IMG/VR virus record: IMGVR_UViG_3300046519_000129
Span: 1 to 21,479 of that record
Strand: one strand, 5' to 3'
Length of the DNA: 21,479 nt
DNA from: a virus
Below the pieces are notes generated by a model. That model was given only the letters and a program-made list of their open reading frames with translations, made no database searches and was not told where the DNA came from. Position numbers and translations under genes: made by a program. Of this stretch, positions 6,543 through 12,480 are shown piece after piece (positions within the stretch are counted from its first letter, which is position 1; each line of letters starts with the position of its first letter).

Positions 6543-6718
6543 AGCGCTTCATTCGCCGCAAGTTCGAAGCCTGGCTGATCCTTTTGGCCGCCAAGATCCT
6601 GATCGACCGCAACGTCCAACGCGCCGCAGTCGTTTCTCGCCGAGACAACAACGACATGTGGGGCATGGCCGAACAGCTCGAAGCCATCGCCAAGCGCATC
6701 AGCAAGAACTACCCGTAA
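6539..6718 (+). CDS. Small basic hypothetical protein (59 aa)
   Basis: The start chosen is the ATG at 6539 in an ATGA overlap with the upstream gene, with AGGAG 8 nt before it. A longer in-frame start at 6509 lies inside the preceding gene. The 59-residue product starts with a basic stretch (M-K-R-F-I-R-R-K-F), then a hydrophobic helix (W-L-I-L-L-A-A-K-I-L-I), then a polar helical tail. The hydrophobic stretch is too short for a confident membrane segment but could be membrane-associated. Function is unknown. Confidence 0.62.
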   Translation: MKRFIRRKFEAWLILLAAKILIDRNVQRAAVVSRRDNNDMWGMAEQLEAIAKRISKNYP

Positions 6719-6739
6719 CTCCCTCCCCCTTCAAAGTCA

Positions 6740-6753
6740 GCCGCTATAGCGGC
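6740..6753 (+). promoter_or_regulatory. Pre-SD hairpin before the 164-aa gene
   Basis: This is the perfect 14-bp palindrome GCCGC-TATA-GCGGC. It ends 1 nt before AAGGA, which precedes the ATG at 6765. It could form a hairpin in RNA or an operator in DNA. Confidence 0.55.
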
Positions 6754-6764
6754 AAGGAACCCCT

Positions 6765-7259
6765 ATGCTCGATGCAAACATCCACCACTCACTGAACACG
6801 CTCACTGCACGCCAGATGGCCAAGCTGCTGGTGATGCATCACGGAATCGACGCTTTCGGCTACAAGTACGACAGCCTGCGCGATGCACCGAATGGCCTCG
6901 TTACGCTTGAAGATTTGGCGTCCATGTCCGGCGAGGATCTGGATCAGCTTTACGATGAGAGCTCGCACGATGATGCGGTGAACGAGGTGCGTTACAGCGC
7001 AGTGGACGCCCCCGGAGTTCCGTCTTGGTGCCACTACAGCTGGGAGCGCAACTACGAGGTCGATGTGAAGGCCTTCATCCTGCCAGACGGCCGTGCTCTC
7101 GCCTTTTGTGAGATGAGCGGCGGCGGCAAGCACGGCGAGCCAGACGCCTACCCCTGGGTTGAAGAGGCAAAATTCATCAAGGTCTCCGGCGTCGAAGAGC
7201 GCGTCATCAAGACTTACAAGTTCGAGGATATTCCAGAGGCCTCAGAGGTGACGCCATGA
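6765..7259 (+). CDS. Hypothetical phage protein (164 aa)
   Basis: The ATG at 6765 follows AGGA (6755-6758) and the palindrome at 6740-6753. The 164-residue acidic protein has a helical N-terminus (residues 10-60) and a central region with W-C-H-Y-S-W-E-R-N-Y-E-V-D-V-K-A-F-I-L-P-D-G-R-A, which looks like paired beta strands. No family was recognised. Its stop overlaps the 18-codon frame that follows (ATGA at 7256-7259), the first link in a coupled chain of three genes. Confidence 0.7.
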   Translation: MLDANIHHSLNTLTARQMAKLLVMHHGIDAFGYKYDSLRDAPNGLVTLEDLASMSGEDLDQLYDESSHDDAVNEVRYSAVDAPGVPSWCHYSWERNYEVDVKAFILPDGRALAFCEMSGGGKHGEPDAYPWVEEAKFIKVSGVEERVIKTYKFEDIPEASEVTP

Positions 7260-7312
7260 TCGCCCTCGCCTGGTTCGCCTACGTGTACTGCTACAAGGGG
7301 CCGCGGCGATGA
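7256..7312 (+). CDS. 18-aa mini-ORF linking two genes
   Basis: The frame starts in the ATGA overlap with the 164-aa gene and stops in another ATGA overlap (7309-7312) with the next gene. The predicted peptide is hydrophobic with aromatic residues (A-L-A-W-F-A-Y-V-Y-C-Y) and a basic tail (K-G-P-R-R). It may be a real micropeptide or only a bridge that carries ribosomes to the downstream start. It is too short to judge from coding statistics. Confidence 0.4.
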   Translation: MIALAWFAYVYCYKGPRR

Positions 7313-7485
7313 ATCTCTGCGACTGCTACGTCACCGAAGTGCTCAGCCAGCCCTACCGAAAGTTCGGTAGCTGGTGGGTTGATGTCTCCTACGAAAGCTG
7401 GGGCTCCCCCAGCAAAACTCAGCTGATGTTTTCCACCGAAGCCGGCGCCGCCGCTGTGACGGTCGGCCACCACTTCCTTGCCTGA
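7309..7485 (+). CDS. Small hypothetical protein (58 aa)
   Basis: This 58-residue frame starts at the ATG in the ATGA overlap at 7309-7312. The product has alternating hydrophobic and aromatic residues (F-G-S-W-W-V-D-V-S-Y-E-S-W-G), suggesting a beta-sheet, and ends with a short Ala/Val/His-rich segment. No domain was recognised. The overlap and the compact spacing support it as a coupled gene of the operon. Confidence 0.55.
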   Translation: MNLCDCYVTEVLSQPYRKFGSWWVDVSYESWGSPSKTQLMFSTEAGAAAVTVGHHFLA

Positions 7486-7513
7486 CCGGCTGTAGCCCCA
7501 ACCACTCAACCAG

Positions 7514-7532
7514 CCTGCCGGTGAACGGCGGG
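7514..7532 (+). promoter_or_regulatory. Pre-SD hairpin before the phosphatase gene
   Basis: The sequence is CCTGCCG-GTGAA-CGGCGGG, a 7-bp stem with one T-G pair and a 5-nt loop. It ends 1 nt before GAGGA (7534-7538), which sets the ATG at 7545 as the start. The in-frame GTG at 7521 falls in the loop. Confidence 0.55.
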
Positions 7533-7544
7533 CGAGGACTTCGC

Positions 7545-8279
7545 ATGCTCGAAACTATCGAGGTGTCGCGCGTGAAGCGCTTCGCCGCAAACACCGCTGG
7601 CCGGGATTTCGCGGTCGGCGACATTCACGGGCACTTCACCAGGTTACAGGCCGCGCTTGACGCTGCCGGATTCGATCCATCGGCGGATCGCCTGTTCAGT
7701 GTCGGCGATCTGGTCGACCGCGGACCGGAGTGCCGCGACGTGCTCGCCTGGCTGGACAAGCCATGGTTCCACCCGGTGCGCGGCAACCATGACGATTACG
7801 TGGTGCGTTTCGACACCTGCGATGCGGAAAACTGGGTCTACAACGGCGGCTCATGGTTCGCCGGCCTGGCCTGGGACGAGCAGCGGGAGTTTGCAACCCA
7901 GTTCGCCGAGCTGCCGATCGCCATTGAAGTCGAGACGCCTGGCGGATTGGTCGGGATTATTCACGCCGACTGCCCTTTCCCTTCGTGGGAACAATTGCGC
8001 GCTGAGCTGGAGTCGCCCGAGAGCAACAAGCGGCTGAAGCTGGTGCAGAACAGCTGCATGTGGTCGCGCAGCAGAATTCAGGACGACGAGACATGCGGCG
8101 TCGAAGGACTGCGCGCCCTGGTGGTTGGCCATACACCACTCAAACAACCAGCAGTTCTTGGCAATGTGTATCACATCGACACAGCAGGATGGATGGACGG
8201 TCACTTCACCCTGCTGAATCTCGCCACGCTTCAGTGCACACCACCTATCAATCCCGAGCTCAGCCACGACTGGGACTAG
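7545..8279 (+). CDS. Lambda-type metallophosphatase (Ser/Thr protein phosphatase)
   Basis: This 244-residue protein belongs to the PPP/metallophosphoesterase superfamily, close in size to lambda phosphatase. Metal-binding motifs appear in order: G-D-I-H-G (25-29), G-D-L-V-D-R-G (54-60), G-N-H-D (80-83), H140 in I-I-H-A-D, and G-H-T-P (195-198). These residues coordinate the two metals and activate water to hydrolyse phosphoesters. The substrate is unknown; it could be a host phosphoprotein or a nucleotide such as Ap4A. The start at 7545 was chosen over the upstream GTG because GAGGA lies 6 nt before it. It has no coupled partner and is followed by a short gap and alpA. Confidence 0.9.
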   Translation: MLETIEVSRVKRFAANTAGRDFAVGDIHGHFTRLQAALDAAGFDPSADRLFSVGDLVDRGPECRDVLAWLDKPWFHPVRGNHDDYVVRFDTCDAENWVYNGGSWFAGLAWDEQREFATQFAELPIAIEVETPGGLVGIIHADCPFPSWEQLRAELESPESNKRLKLVQNSCMWSRSRIQDDETCGVEGLRALVVGHTPLKQPAVLGNVYHIDTAGWMDGHFTLLNLATLQCTPPINPELSHDWD

Positions 8280-8316
8280 TCACCTTCTGCCGCCGCGCGC
8301 GGCTCAGCGAACACAA

Positions 8317-8328
8317 GCCGCCAGCGGC
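8317..8328 (+). promoter_or_regulatory. Pre-SD hairpin before alpA
   Basis: The sequence is the inverted repeat GCCGC-CA-GCGGC. It ends 2 nt before GGAG (8331-8334) of the gene starting at 8341. A hairpin would need a 4-nt loop and a 4-bp stem. Confidence 0.45.
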
Positions 8329-8340
8329 AAGGAGCTATAA

Positions 8341-8553
8341 ATGACAGCAGCACAAAGCATTGATCGTTTTCTGCGCCTCGACGAGGTGCTTCACACCACC
8401 GGCCTGGGACGAAACACCGTTTATCGTAGGATCAGGGAGGGCACCTTCCCAAAACAGGTTAGAATAGGCCCCAACTCGGTGGCCTGGCGTCAGTCTGCAA
8501 TTGCGCAATGGATGCGTGAACTGAACCCCAGCAACGATCAATCAGTACATTGA
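8341..8553 (+). CDS. alpA: AlpA-family excisionase/regulator
   Basis: This 70-residue protein has the AlpA pattern of a winged helix-turn-helix: F-L-R-L-D-E-V (10-16), a turn with T-G-L-G-R-N-T-V-Y-R-R-I (20-31), then G-T-F-P-K-Q-V-R-I-G (34-43) and V-A-W (47-49) followed by I-A-Q-W. AlpA proteins bind DNA near att or int promoters and act as excisionases or int activators. GGAG lies 6 nt before the ATG. It sits 249 nt before int on the same strand, and direct repeats that begin in its last codons are candidate binding sites. It most likely controls excision of this element. Confidence 0.87.
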   Translation: MTAAQSIDRFLRLDEVLHTTGLGRNTVYRRIREGTFPKQVRIGPNSVAWRQSAIAQWMRELNPSNDQSVH

Positions 8554-8801
8554 TCAGTACACCAAAAACTAATCCTCGCTTAAAGTCCTCTAAATTCAAG
8601 CCCTACAGGTCATACCGTGGAAATCTTCAAAGATTCCACGGTAGCCTCCCATCGAAAACCTCCCCGCTTCACAATCTCCCACAAAGCCAAGATATACAAA
8701 GACTCGCGAGTATCAGCGAGTACCACGCAATACCTTCCCAATGCAAAGCAGTTAGTACATCATCCAGTACATCGAAAAAATGACCATCGAGAGGATGTAC
8801 T
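8541..8801. repeat. Five AGTACATC-like sites around the alpA-int gap
   Basis: ATCAGTACA occurs at 8541-8549 and 8553-8561, 12 bp apart. AGTACATC occurs at 8754-8761 and 8766-8773, again 12 bp apart. GATGTACT, the inverted copy, lies at 8794-8801 and overlaps the int Shine-Dalgarno region. Paired direct repeats on both sides of a gap next to xis and int genes are typical of arm-type integrase or Xis sites. AlpA or Int is the likely ligand; this is inference. Confidence 0.6.
8613..8643. repeat. 10-bp inverted repeat in the alpA-int gap
   Basis: The arms TACCGTGGAA (8613-8622) and TTCCACGGTA (8634-8643) are perfect inverted copies separated by 11 nt. The inner part (TCTT and AAGA) extends the symmetry with a one-base slip. 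It could be a recombination core site, an operator or an RNA hairpin. Confidence 0.5.
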
Positions 8802-8802
8802 A

Positions 8803-9978
8803 GTGGCACTCACGGACACAGCGGCCAAGCAGGCGAAGCCCAAGGAAAAGGCCTATACCCTCTCCGACTCTTTGGGACTGTCACTCTATGTGGCGGCAAG
8901 CGGTGTAAAGAGCTGGCACTTTCGATTCACCTGGCTCAGCAAACAGGTTCGGATTTCATTCGGGACTTACCCTGAAACGGGCCTGAAGGAAGCGCGCGCG
9001 CGCAGAGACGAGGCGCGAGAGGACGTTGCAAGCGGAGTGGATCCGCGCAATTCGAGGCGGGAGAAGAAGGCCGAGATGATCGAGGCCGGGGGCCGCACCT
9101 TTCGCCGTGTATATGACGAATGGCTGGCATTCAGGAAGGGAAGTATTTCGCCGGGCACTTACCGGGTGATCAGCAACGCCATGGAGCTGGATGTGCTGCC
9201 AGCCTTTGGCGAGCGACAGATTGACGCCATCAAGCGGGCCGACGTCATCGGCTTGATCCGGCGCGTGGAGAAGCGCGGATCGGTCGCCACAGCCGTCAAG
9301 GTGCGCCAACGCATGAGCCAGGTTTTCAGCTATGCAATTGCCACCGGACTGATTGAGGCGAACCCAACAGCCGAGATGCATGCCGTTACCGAGAAGATGG
9401 GCCAGCACAAGCCTCACCCGTTCCTGCCCTTCAGCGAGATGCCGACCACCATGGCGGCAATCAGGGACTGCGCCTCCGGCCATCAATTGAAGACGGCGCT
9501 GCTGCTGATGATCTACACCGCTTCGCGCCCTGGCGAAGTGCGCCACGCTGAATGGTCGGAAATCGACCTCGATACCGCGACCTGGACAACGCCAGCGGCG
9601 AAGATGAAGATGCGGCGAGATCACTCCGTCCCTTTATCGACCCAAGCCGTCGACCTGCTGAAAAGCATGCTGCCTATCACCGGCGGCCAGCGCTACGTGT
9701 TCGCGAATCGAAATGTCTCGACCGCGCCAATCGGAACCAATTACGCGAACAACGTCATGGACTCCTGCGGACTCACCGGCAAGCAATCGCCTCACGGCTT
9801 CAGACACTTGTTCTCCACCGAGATGAACGGTCGTGGATACAACCGCGACTGGATCGAGCGCCAACTGGCTCACGCCGACAGCAGCGTCATCCGTGACGTG
9901 TACAACCACGCAGCGTACATCGAGCAGCGCCGGGAAATGATGCAGGAGTGGGCCGACCTCGTTAGCCCCAACCCCTAG
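8803..9978 (+). CDS. int: P4-type tyrosine integrase
   Basis: This 391-residue site-specific recombinase integrates and excises the element. The GTG at 8803 was chosen because it gives the usual family start (M-A-L-T-D-T-A, then K-P-K-E-K) and has GAGAGG 7 nt upstream. The frame continues back to 8617, but that extension is unlike the family. The N-terminal arm-binding domain spans about residues 1-90, and the core-binding SAM-like domain about 100-185. Catalytic residues are R242 (S-R-P-G-E-V-R), H331 and R334 (H-G-F-R-H), H357 (L-A-H-A-D) and nucleophile Y372 (A-Y-I-E-Q-R-R). All are present, so it should be active. It ends the plus-strand operon, and a possible operator overlaps its start. 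Confidence 0.95.
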   Translation: MALTDTAAKQAKPKEKAYTLSDSLGLSLYVAASGVKSWHFRFTWLSKQVRISFGTYPETGLKEARARRDEAREDVASGVDPRNSRREKKAEMIEAGGRTFRRVYDEWLAFRKGSISPGTYRVISNAMELDVLPAFGERQIDAIKRADVIGLIRRVEKRGSVATAVKVRQRMSQVFSYAIATGLIEANPTAEMHAVTEKMGQHKPHPFLPFSEMPTTMAAIRDCASGHQLKTALLLMIYTASRPGEVRHAEWSEIDLDTATWTTPAAKMKMRRDHSVPLSTQAVDLLKSMLPITGGQRYVFANRNVSTAPIGTNYANNVMDSCGLTGKQSPHGFRHLFSTEMNGRGYNRDWIERQLAHADSSVIRDVYNHAAYIEQRREMMQEWADLVSPNP

Positions 9979-10208
9979 CACCCCATGCTTGCAAGGGGGC
10001 TAAAAAGCTCTACAGATCAGTCCCTTGGAACGGCGCCCACTGCAATCGATGCCGTACCGTGCTTAACCGTGATTTACATTTCCCCGCAAAAGTCCCTACA
10101 GGCTTTCGACGAGAAAGTCCCTGCTTCCCGGCGTTCTGCCGCTCGAATACATCCATGACGAACCTGACCGCGACTACTACGCTTTCCCTCATCTATAGAG
10201 GAATCTCG
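9979..10208. other. Gap after int; possible attP region
   Basis: This 230-nt stretch has no convincing gene. It holds a stem-loop (TAGC-A-CCCC and GGGGGCTA, 9975-10001) that overlaps the int stop and is followed by A rather than T, two copies of ACCGTG 10 bp apart near 10054-10069, and AAAGTCCCT at 10089-10097 and 10114-10122. It lies between int and genes of a different module, where lambda-type phages carry attP. No tRNA fragment was recognised, so the att core cannot be placed. Confidence 0.35.
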
Positions 10209-10418
10209 ATGCCAAACTCAGACCTACTCCCTTCCCTGCTATTCAAGATCAATGAAAACCAGCTCGCCCTGGAGGCCGCCATCATGGAGCTTTCAAACTG
10301 GGTTGAGCAACGCGGCGGGGCCGACGTCGCCGACAACGTGCGAGGCGCCCTGGACACCATCGATAAAAATGAAGAGTTCATCAAGCTGACGCTCGCGGTA
10401 CTGATGACGCCGGAGTGA
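10209..10418 (+). CDS. Small helical hypothetical protein (69 aa)
   Basis: The ATG at 10209 has GAGGA 6 nt upstream. The 69-residue protein is helical, with a hydrophobic start (L-L-P-S-L-L-F-K-I) and heptad-like Leu/Ile/Ala spacing. It contains L-S-N-W-V-E-Q-R-G and ends L-A-V-L-M-T-P-E. It looks like a small conserved protein of Pseudomonas prophages, but I do not know a function. The SD lies in the right arm of a weak CCTC/GAGG stem (10187-10201). Confidence 0.6.
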   Translation: MPNSDLLPSLLFKINENQLALEAAIMELSNWVEQRGGADVADNVRGALDTIDKNEEFIKLTLAVLMTPE

Positions 10419-10467
10419 TCCATTTTGCATTCCGTCGCCAGCATTCGCCATCGCGCCCCGCCTCGTT

Positions 10468-10487
10468 TACTGTATATCCAAACAGTA
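10468..10487 (+). promoter_or_regulatory. LexA (SOS) box
   Basis: The sequence reads TACTG-TATATCCAAA-CAGTA. Both outer pentamers match the 20-bp LexA consensus TACTG-N10-CAGTA exactly. It ends 16 nt before the GTG start of the coiled-coil gene, where bound LexA would block initiation. Derepression would follow DNA damage and RecA activation. Confidence 0.8.
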
Positions 10488-10503
10488 TCAGCAAGGCGCG
10501 ACC

Positions 10504-10824
10504 GTGGACCCCTACGAAATCGAAGACACCGGCGAATGGCTCGGCAGCCCAACCAGACTGGAAACCGTCAAACATTACGCAAGCATGCTCGAGGAGGACG
10601 TCCAAGATCTGAAGCGGCAGCTGCAAGCTGCGAAGGAAAAAATTTCCACCCTTGTCGAAATGAACGACCAGCTGTCAGCTGAACTCCAAAAGAAGCGGGT
10701 ATGGATGGCGAACCTGGAGGCGGAGACAACCGACCAGCTTTCCCAGATCCAAAGCCTGACGCTGGTCCTGGATCAAAAAGAAAGGATCATTCGCGAGTTG
10801 CAGGCGGCCAATCAGAGGGGCTGA
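10504..10824 (+). CDS. SOS-controlled coiled-coil protein (106 aa)
   Basis: The GTG at 10504 follows AAGG about 8 nt upstream and lies 16 nt after the LexA box. The 106-residue protein is almost entirely helical. Residues about 20-104 carry heptad spacing with many Leu, Glu, Lys and Gln, predicting a long coiled coil. No enzymatic motif was seen. The next gene, an SRAP protein, starts 2 nt after the stop, so the two form one SOS-regulated transcript. A partner or scaffold role for SRAP is possible, but this is inference only. Confidence 0.68.
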   Translation: MDPYEIEDTGEWLGSPTRLETVKHYASMLEEDVQDLKRQLQAAKEKISTLVEMNDQLSAELQKKRVWMANLEAETTDQLSQIQSLTLVLDQKERIIRELQAANQRG

Positions 10825-10826
10825 AC

Positions 10827-11522
10827 ATGTGCGGACGACTTTCCCAATACGACGGCATTCACGACTTCGTGGCGGCACTCAGCATGACCAACCCTCTGGT
10901 CAATAGCACCGGGGACCGGCCATTCGAGCGGTACAACGCCGCCCCGACAACCCAGCTCGCCATCTTTCACCAGGAAGGACAATACCTGCACGCCGACATG
11001 GTGCGCTGGGGATGGCGCCCGCATTGGGCCAAGGACCGCGCAGCACCGATCAATGCCAGGGTAGAGAAAGTCGCCCGCGGCCCATTCTTTCGCGCGATCT
11101 GGCCGCACCGGGCCATCATCGCTATCAACAACTGGTTTGAATGGGTGGATGAAGGCGGCCCGAAGAAGCAGCCGTATCTCATCCGCCGGCGCGACCGGTT
11201 GCCAATCCTCTGCGCTGCGATCGGCCAATATCCAAACGCCGAGCATGAGTCCAGCGAGCACGACGGCTTTGTGATCATCACCGCCGACAGCGCTGGTGGC
11301 ATGGTGGACATCCACGACCGCCGGCCAGTGACGCTATCTCCTGAACTGGCCCGAGAATGGCTCGACCCAGCCACGCCAAAGGAGCGCGCCGAACAGATGG
11401 TGATGCACCAGGGCGAGCCAGTTGAGGCGTTCGAGTGGTTCAAGGTGGACCGCGCGATTGGCAACGTGCGAAATCAAGGGCCTGACTTGATCCTACCGAA
11501 CAATGATGCGGGTGAGATATAA
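10827..11522 (+). CDS. SRAP (YedK/HMCES-type) protein
   Basis: This 231-residue protein belongs to the SOS response-associated peptidase family, which forms a DNA-protein crosslink with abasic sites in single-stranded DNA through an N-terminal cysteine. The start at 10827 was chosen because it places C2 directly after the removable Met (M-C-G-R). Other family residues are N37 (Y-N-A-A-P), the I-N-A-R segment (75-78), E105 (N-W-F-E-W) and H163 (I-H-D-R-R-P). The length fits YedK (about 220). It follows the coiled-coil gene by 2 nt under the LexA box. A likely role is protecting abasic sites in phage or host DNA during induction. Confidence 0.92.
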   Translation: MCGRLSQYDGIHDFVAALSMTNPLVNSTGDRPFERYNAAPTTQLAIFHQEGQYLHADMVRWGWRPHWAKDRAAPINARVEKVARGPFFRAIWPHRAIIAINNWFEWVDEGGPKKQPYLIRRRDRLPILCAAIGQYPNAEHESSEHDGFVIITADSAGGMVDIHDRRPVTLSPELAREWLDPATPKERAEQMVMHQGEPVEAFEWFKVDRAIGNVRNQGPDLILPNNDAGEI

Positions 11523-11523
11523 T
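11518..11523 (+). promoter_or_regulatory. Possible -10 element of the membrane-protein gene
   Basis: A perfect TATAAT overlaps the SRAP stop codon, 58 nt before the membrane-protein start. No good -35 hexamer is present at 16-18 bp, so it could need an activator or be chance in AT-rich DNA. Confidence 0.35.
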
Positions 11524-11580
11524 AGATACGTCGTATTCTTTTATTCTTTTTAATATCAGCGCTAGTGAAGAGGCAAATGA

Positions 11581-12453
11581 ATGAAGCACCTCCCTTGGAA
11601 GCCGTTAGCGCTTCTACTATTAGCTTGCCTCGCCTCATTCTTGATCTATTTGAATACAAGCAACGACCACAGCACTAAGATAATAGCGGACATCACTCTT
11701 AGCCTGGCAACATCTTTTATCTCGGTTATATTCACCGTACTAATACTAGATAGATACCTAGAATCACAAAGAATCGCCGAGAAACTAAACTTAAATCATG
11801 CATGCCTCAGAACGATGAGGCCTTCAATTGAACACATTGCTTATATTTTCTACAGCATAAACAAGGCAACCGCGCTGAAAAAAGGTGAGGCTGGTAAGCA
11901 ATCTATATCAACTATGCTGAAATCACTTGACAATGATCAAGTGCGATGCCTGAACTGTCAGTTGAGCTGCCCCCACGGCTTCCCAAGCATCAGCTGGGAG
12001 GACTATTTGATAGAACGTTTCAGAAAATTCACAGACGCTTTAAACAGATTACTGGAGAGGTACTCAGTAAATCTAGATGCAGATACAATCGAGCTTTGTG
12101 AGCAAATCGCTAATCATTTCTTTCCTCGATCGCTAAGCTTTGTTAACGATACAAGAGCGGCAAACAAAGAACTACTAGGCCTTGACTTCTCGAATATAAC
12201 AACTCTTCAGCTCGCAACGACTCACAGCTCAACTCCTACTGTTTTTGAAGACTATATTGATAAACTAAGCAAATTAACGACTCTGGTAGCCGCTGCGTAC
12301 AACGCGAAGGATCTATACATCGACTTGCAGTGGGAAGACCGCGTAATACCGTTACTCGGATCATGCCGATTGCCTGACAGCGATATCCCCGTGGATCCAT
12401 TCAGGGGGAAGGATAATGTCCGGCCAGATATGGATGAAGTGAATCGCTTTTAG
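11581..12453 (+). CDS. AT-rich two-TM membrane protein, probable moron
   Basis: The 290-residue protein starts at an ATG with GAAGAGG 8 nt upstream; the ATG at 11577 is out of frame. Two N-terminal hydrophobic segments (about 7-24 and 34-56) predict membrane anchors, followed by a long soluble domain. A C-x2-C-x3-C-x-H cluster at residues 123-132 could bind a metal. The rest is helical and rich in Leu, Asn and Asp. Base composition is clearly AT-richer than the flanks, and the gene lies on the plus strand against the late genes. These are signs of a horizontally acquired lysogenic-conversion gene. I do not recognise the family. Exclusion of other phages or modification of the host envelope are possible roles only. 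Confidence 0.72.
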   Translation: MKHLPWKPLALLLLACLASFLIYLNTSNDHSTKIIADITLSLATSFISVIFTVLILDRYLESQRIAEKLNLNHACLRTMRPSIEHIAYIFYSINKATALKKGEAGKQSISTMLKSLDNDQVRCLNCQLSCPHGFPSISWEDYLIERFRKFTDALNRLLERYSVNLDADTIELCEQIANHFFPRSLSFVNDTRAANKELLGLDFSNITTLQLATTHSSTPTVFEDYIDKLSKLTTLVAAAYNAKDLYIDLQWEDRVIPLLGSCRLPDSDIPVDPFRGKDNVRPDMDEVNRF

Positions 12454-12480
12454 TTATGAACAGTGCTTTAGAGCGAGGAA

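Noticed and set aside
1354-8328. Reading the pre-SD hairpins as boxB sites of an N-type antitermination system
   Set aside because: Stem and loop size fit, but loops differ among copies, boxA was not seen, and there are too many copies for nut sites.
8550-8783. Basic 77-codon frame in the alpA-int gap
   Set aside because: It covers the repeat region, lacks an SD and has Ser/Lys/Pro-rich low-complexity content. It looks like chance.
8617-8802. N-terminal extension of the integrase frame from an ATG at 8617
   Set aside because: The extension crosses the inverted repeat and operator-like repeats, has no SD and is unlike the family. The GTG at 8803 gives the standard start with GAGAGG upstream.
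9975-10001. Stem-loop after int as a terminator
   Set aside because: It has a bulge and is followed by A residues on the plus strand, so it lacks the U-run. It is not a usable terminator in either direction.
10089-10122. AAAGTCCCT direct repeat as an att core
   Set aside because: The copies are 25 bp apart in a short intergenic stretch; att repeats flank a whole element. It could be arm sites, but nothing supports it.
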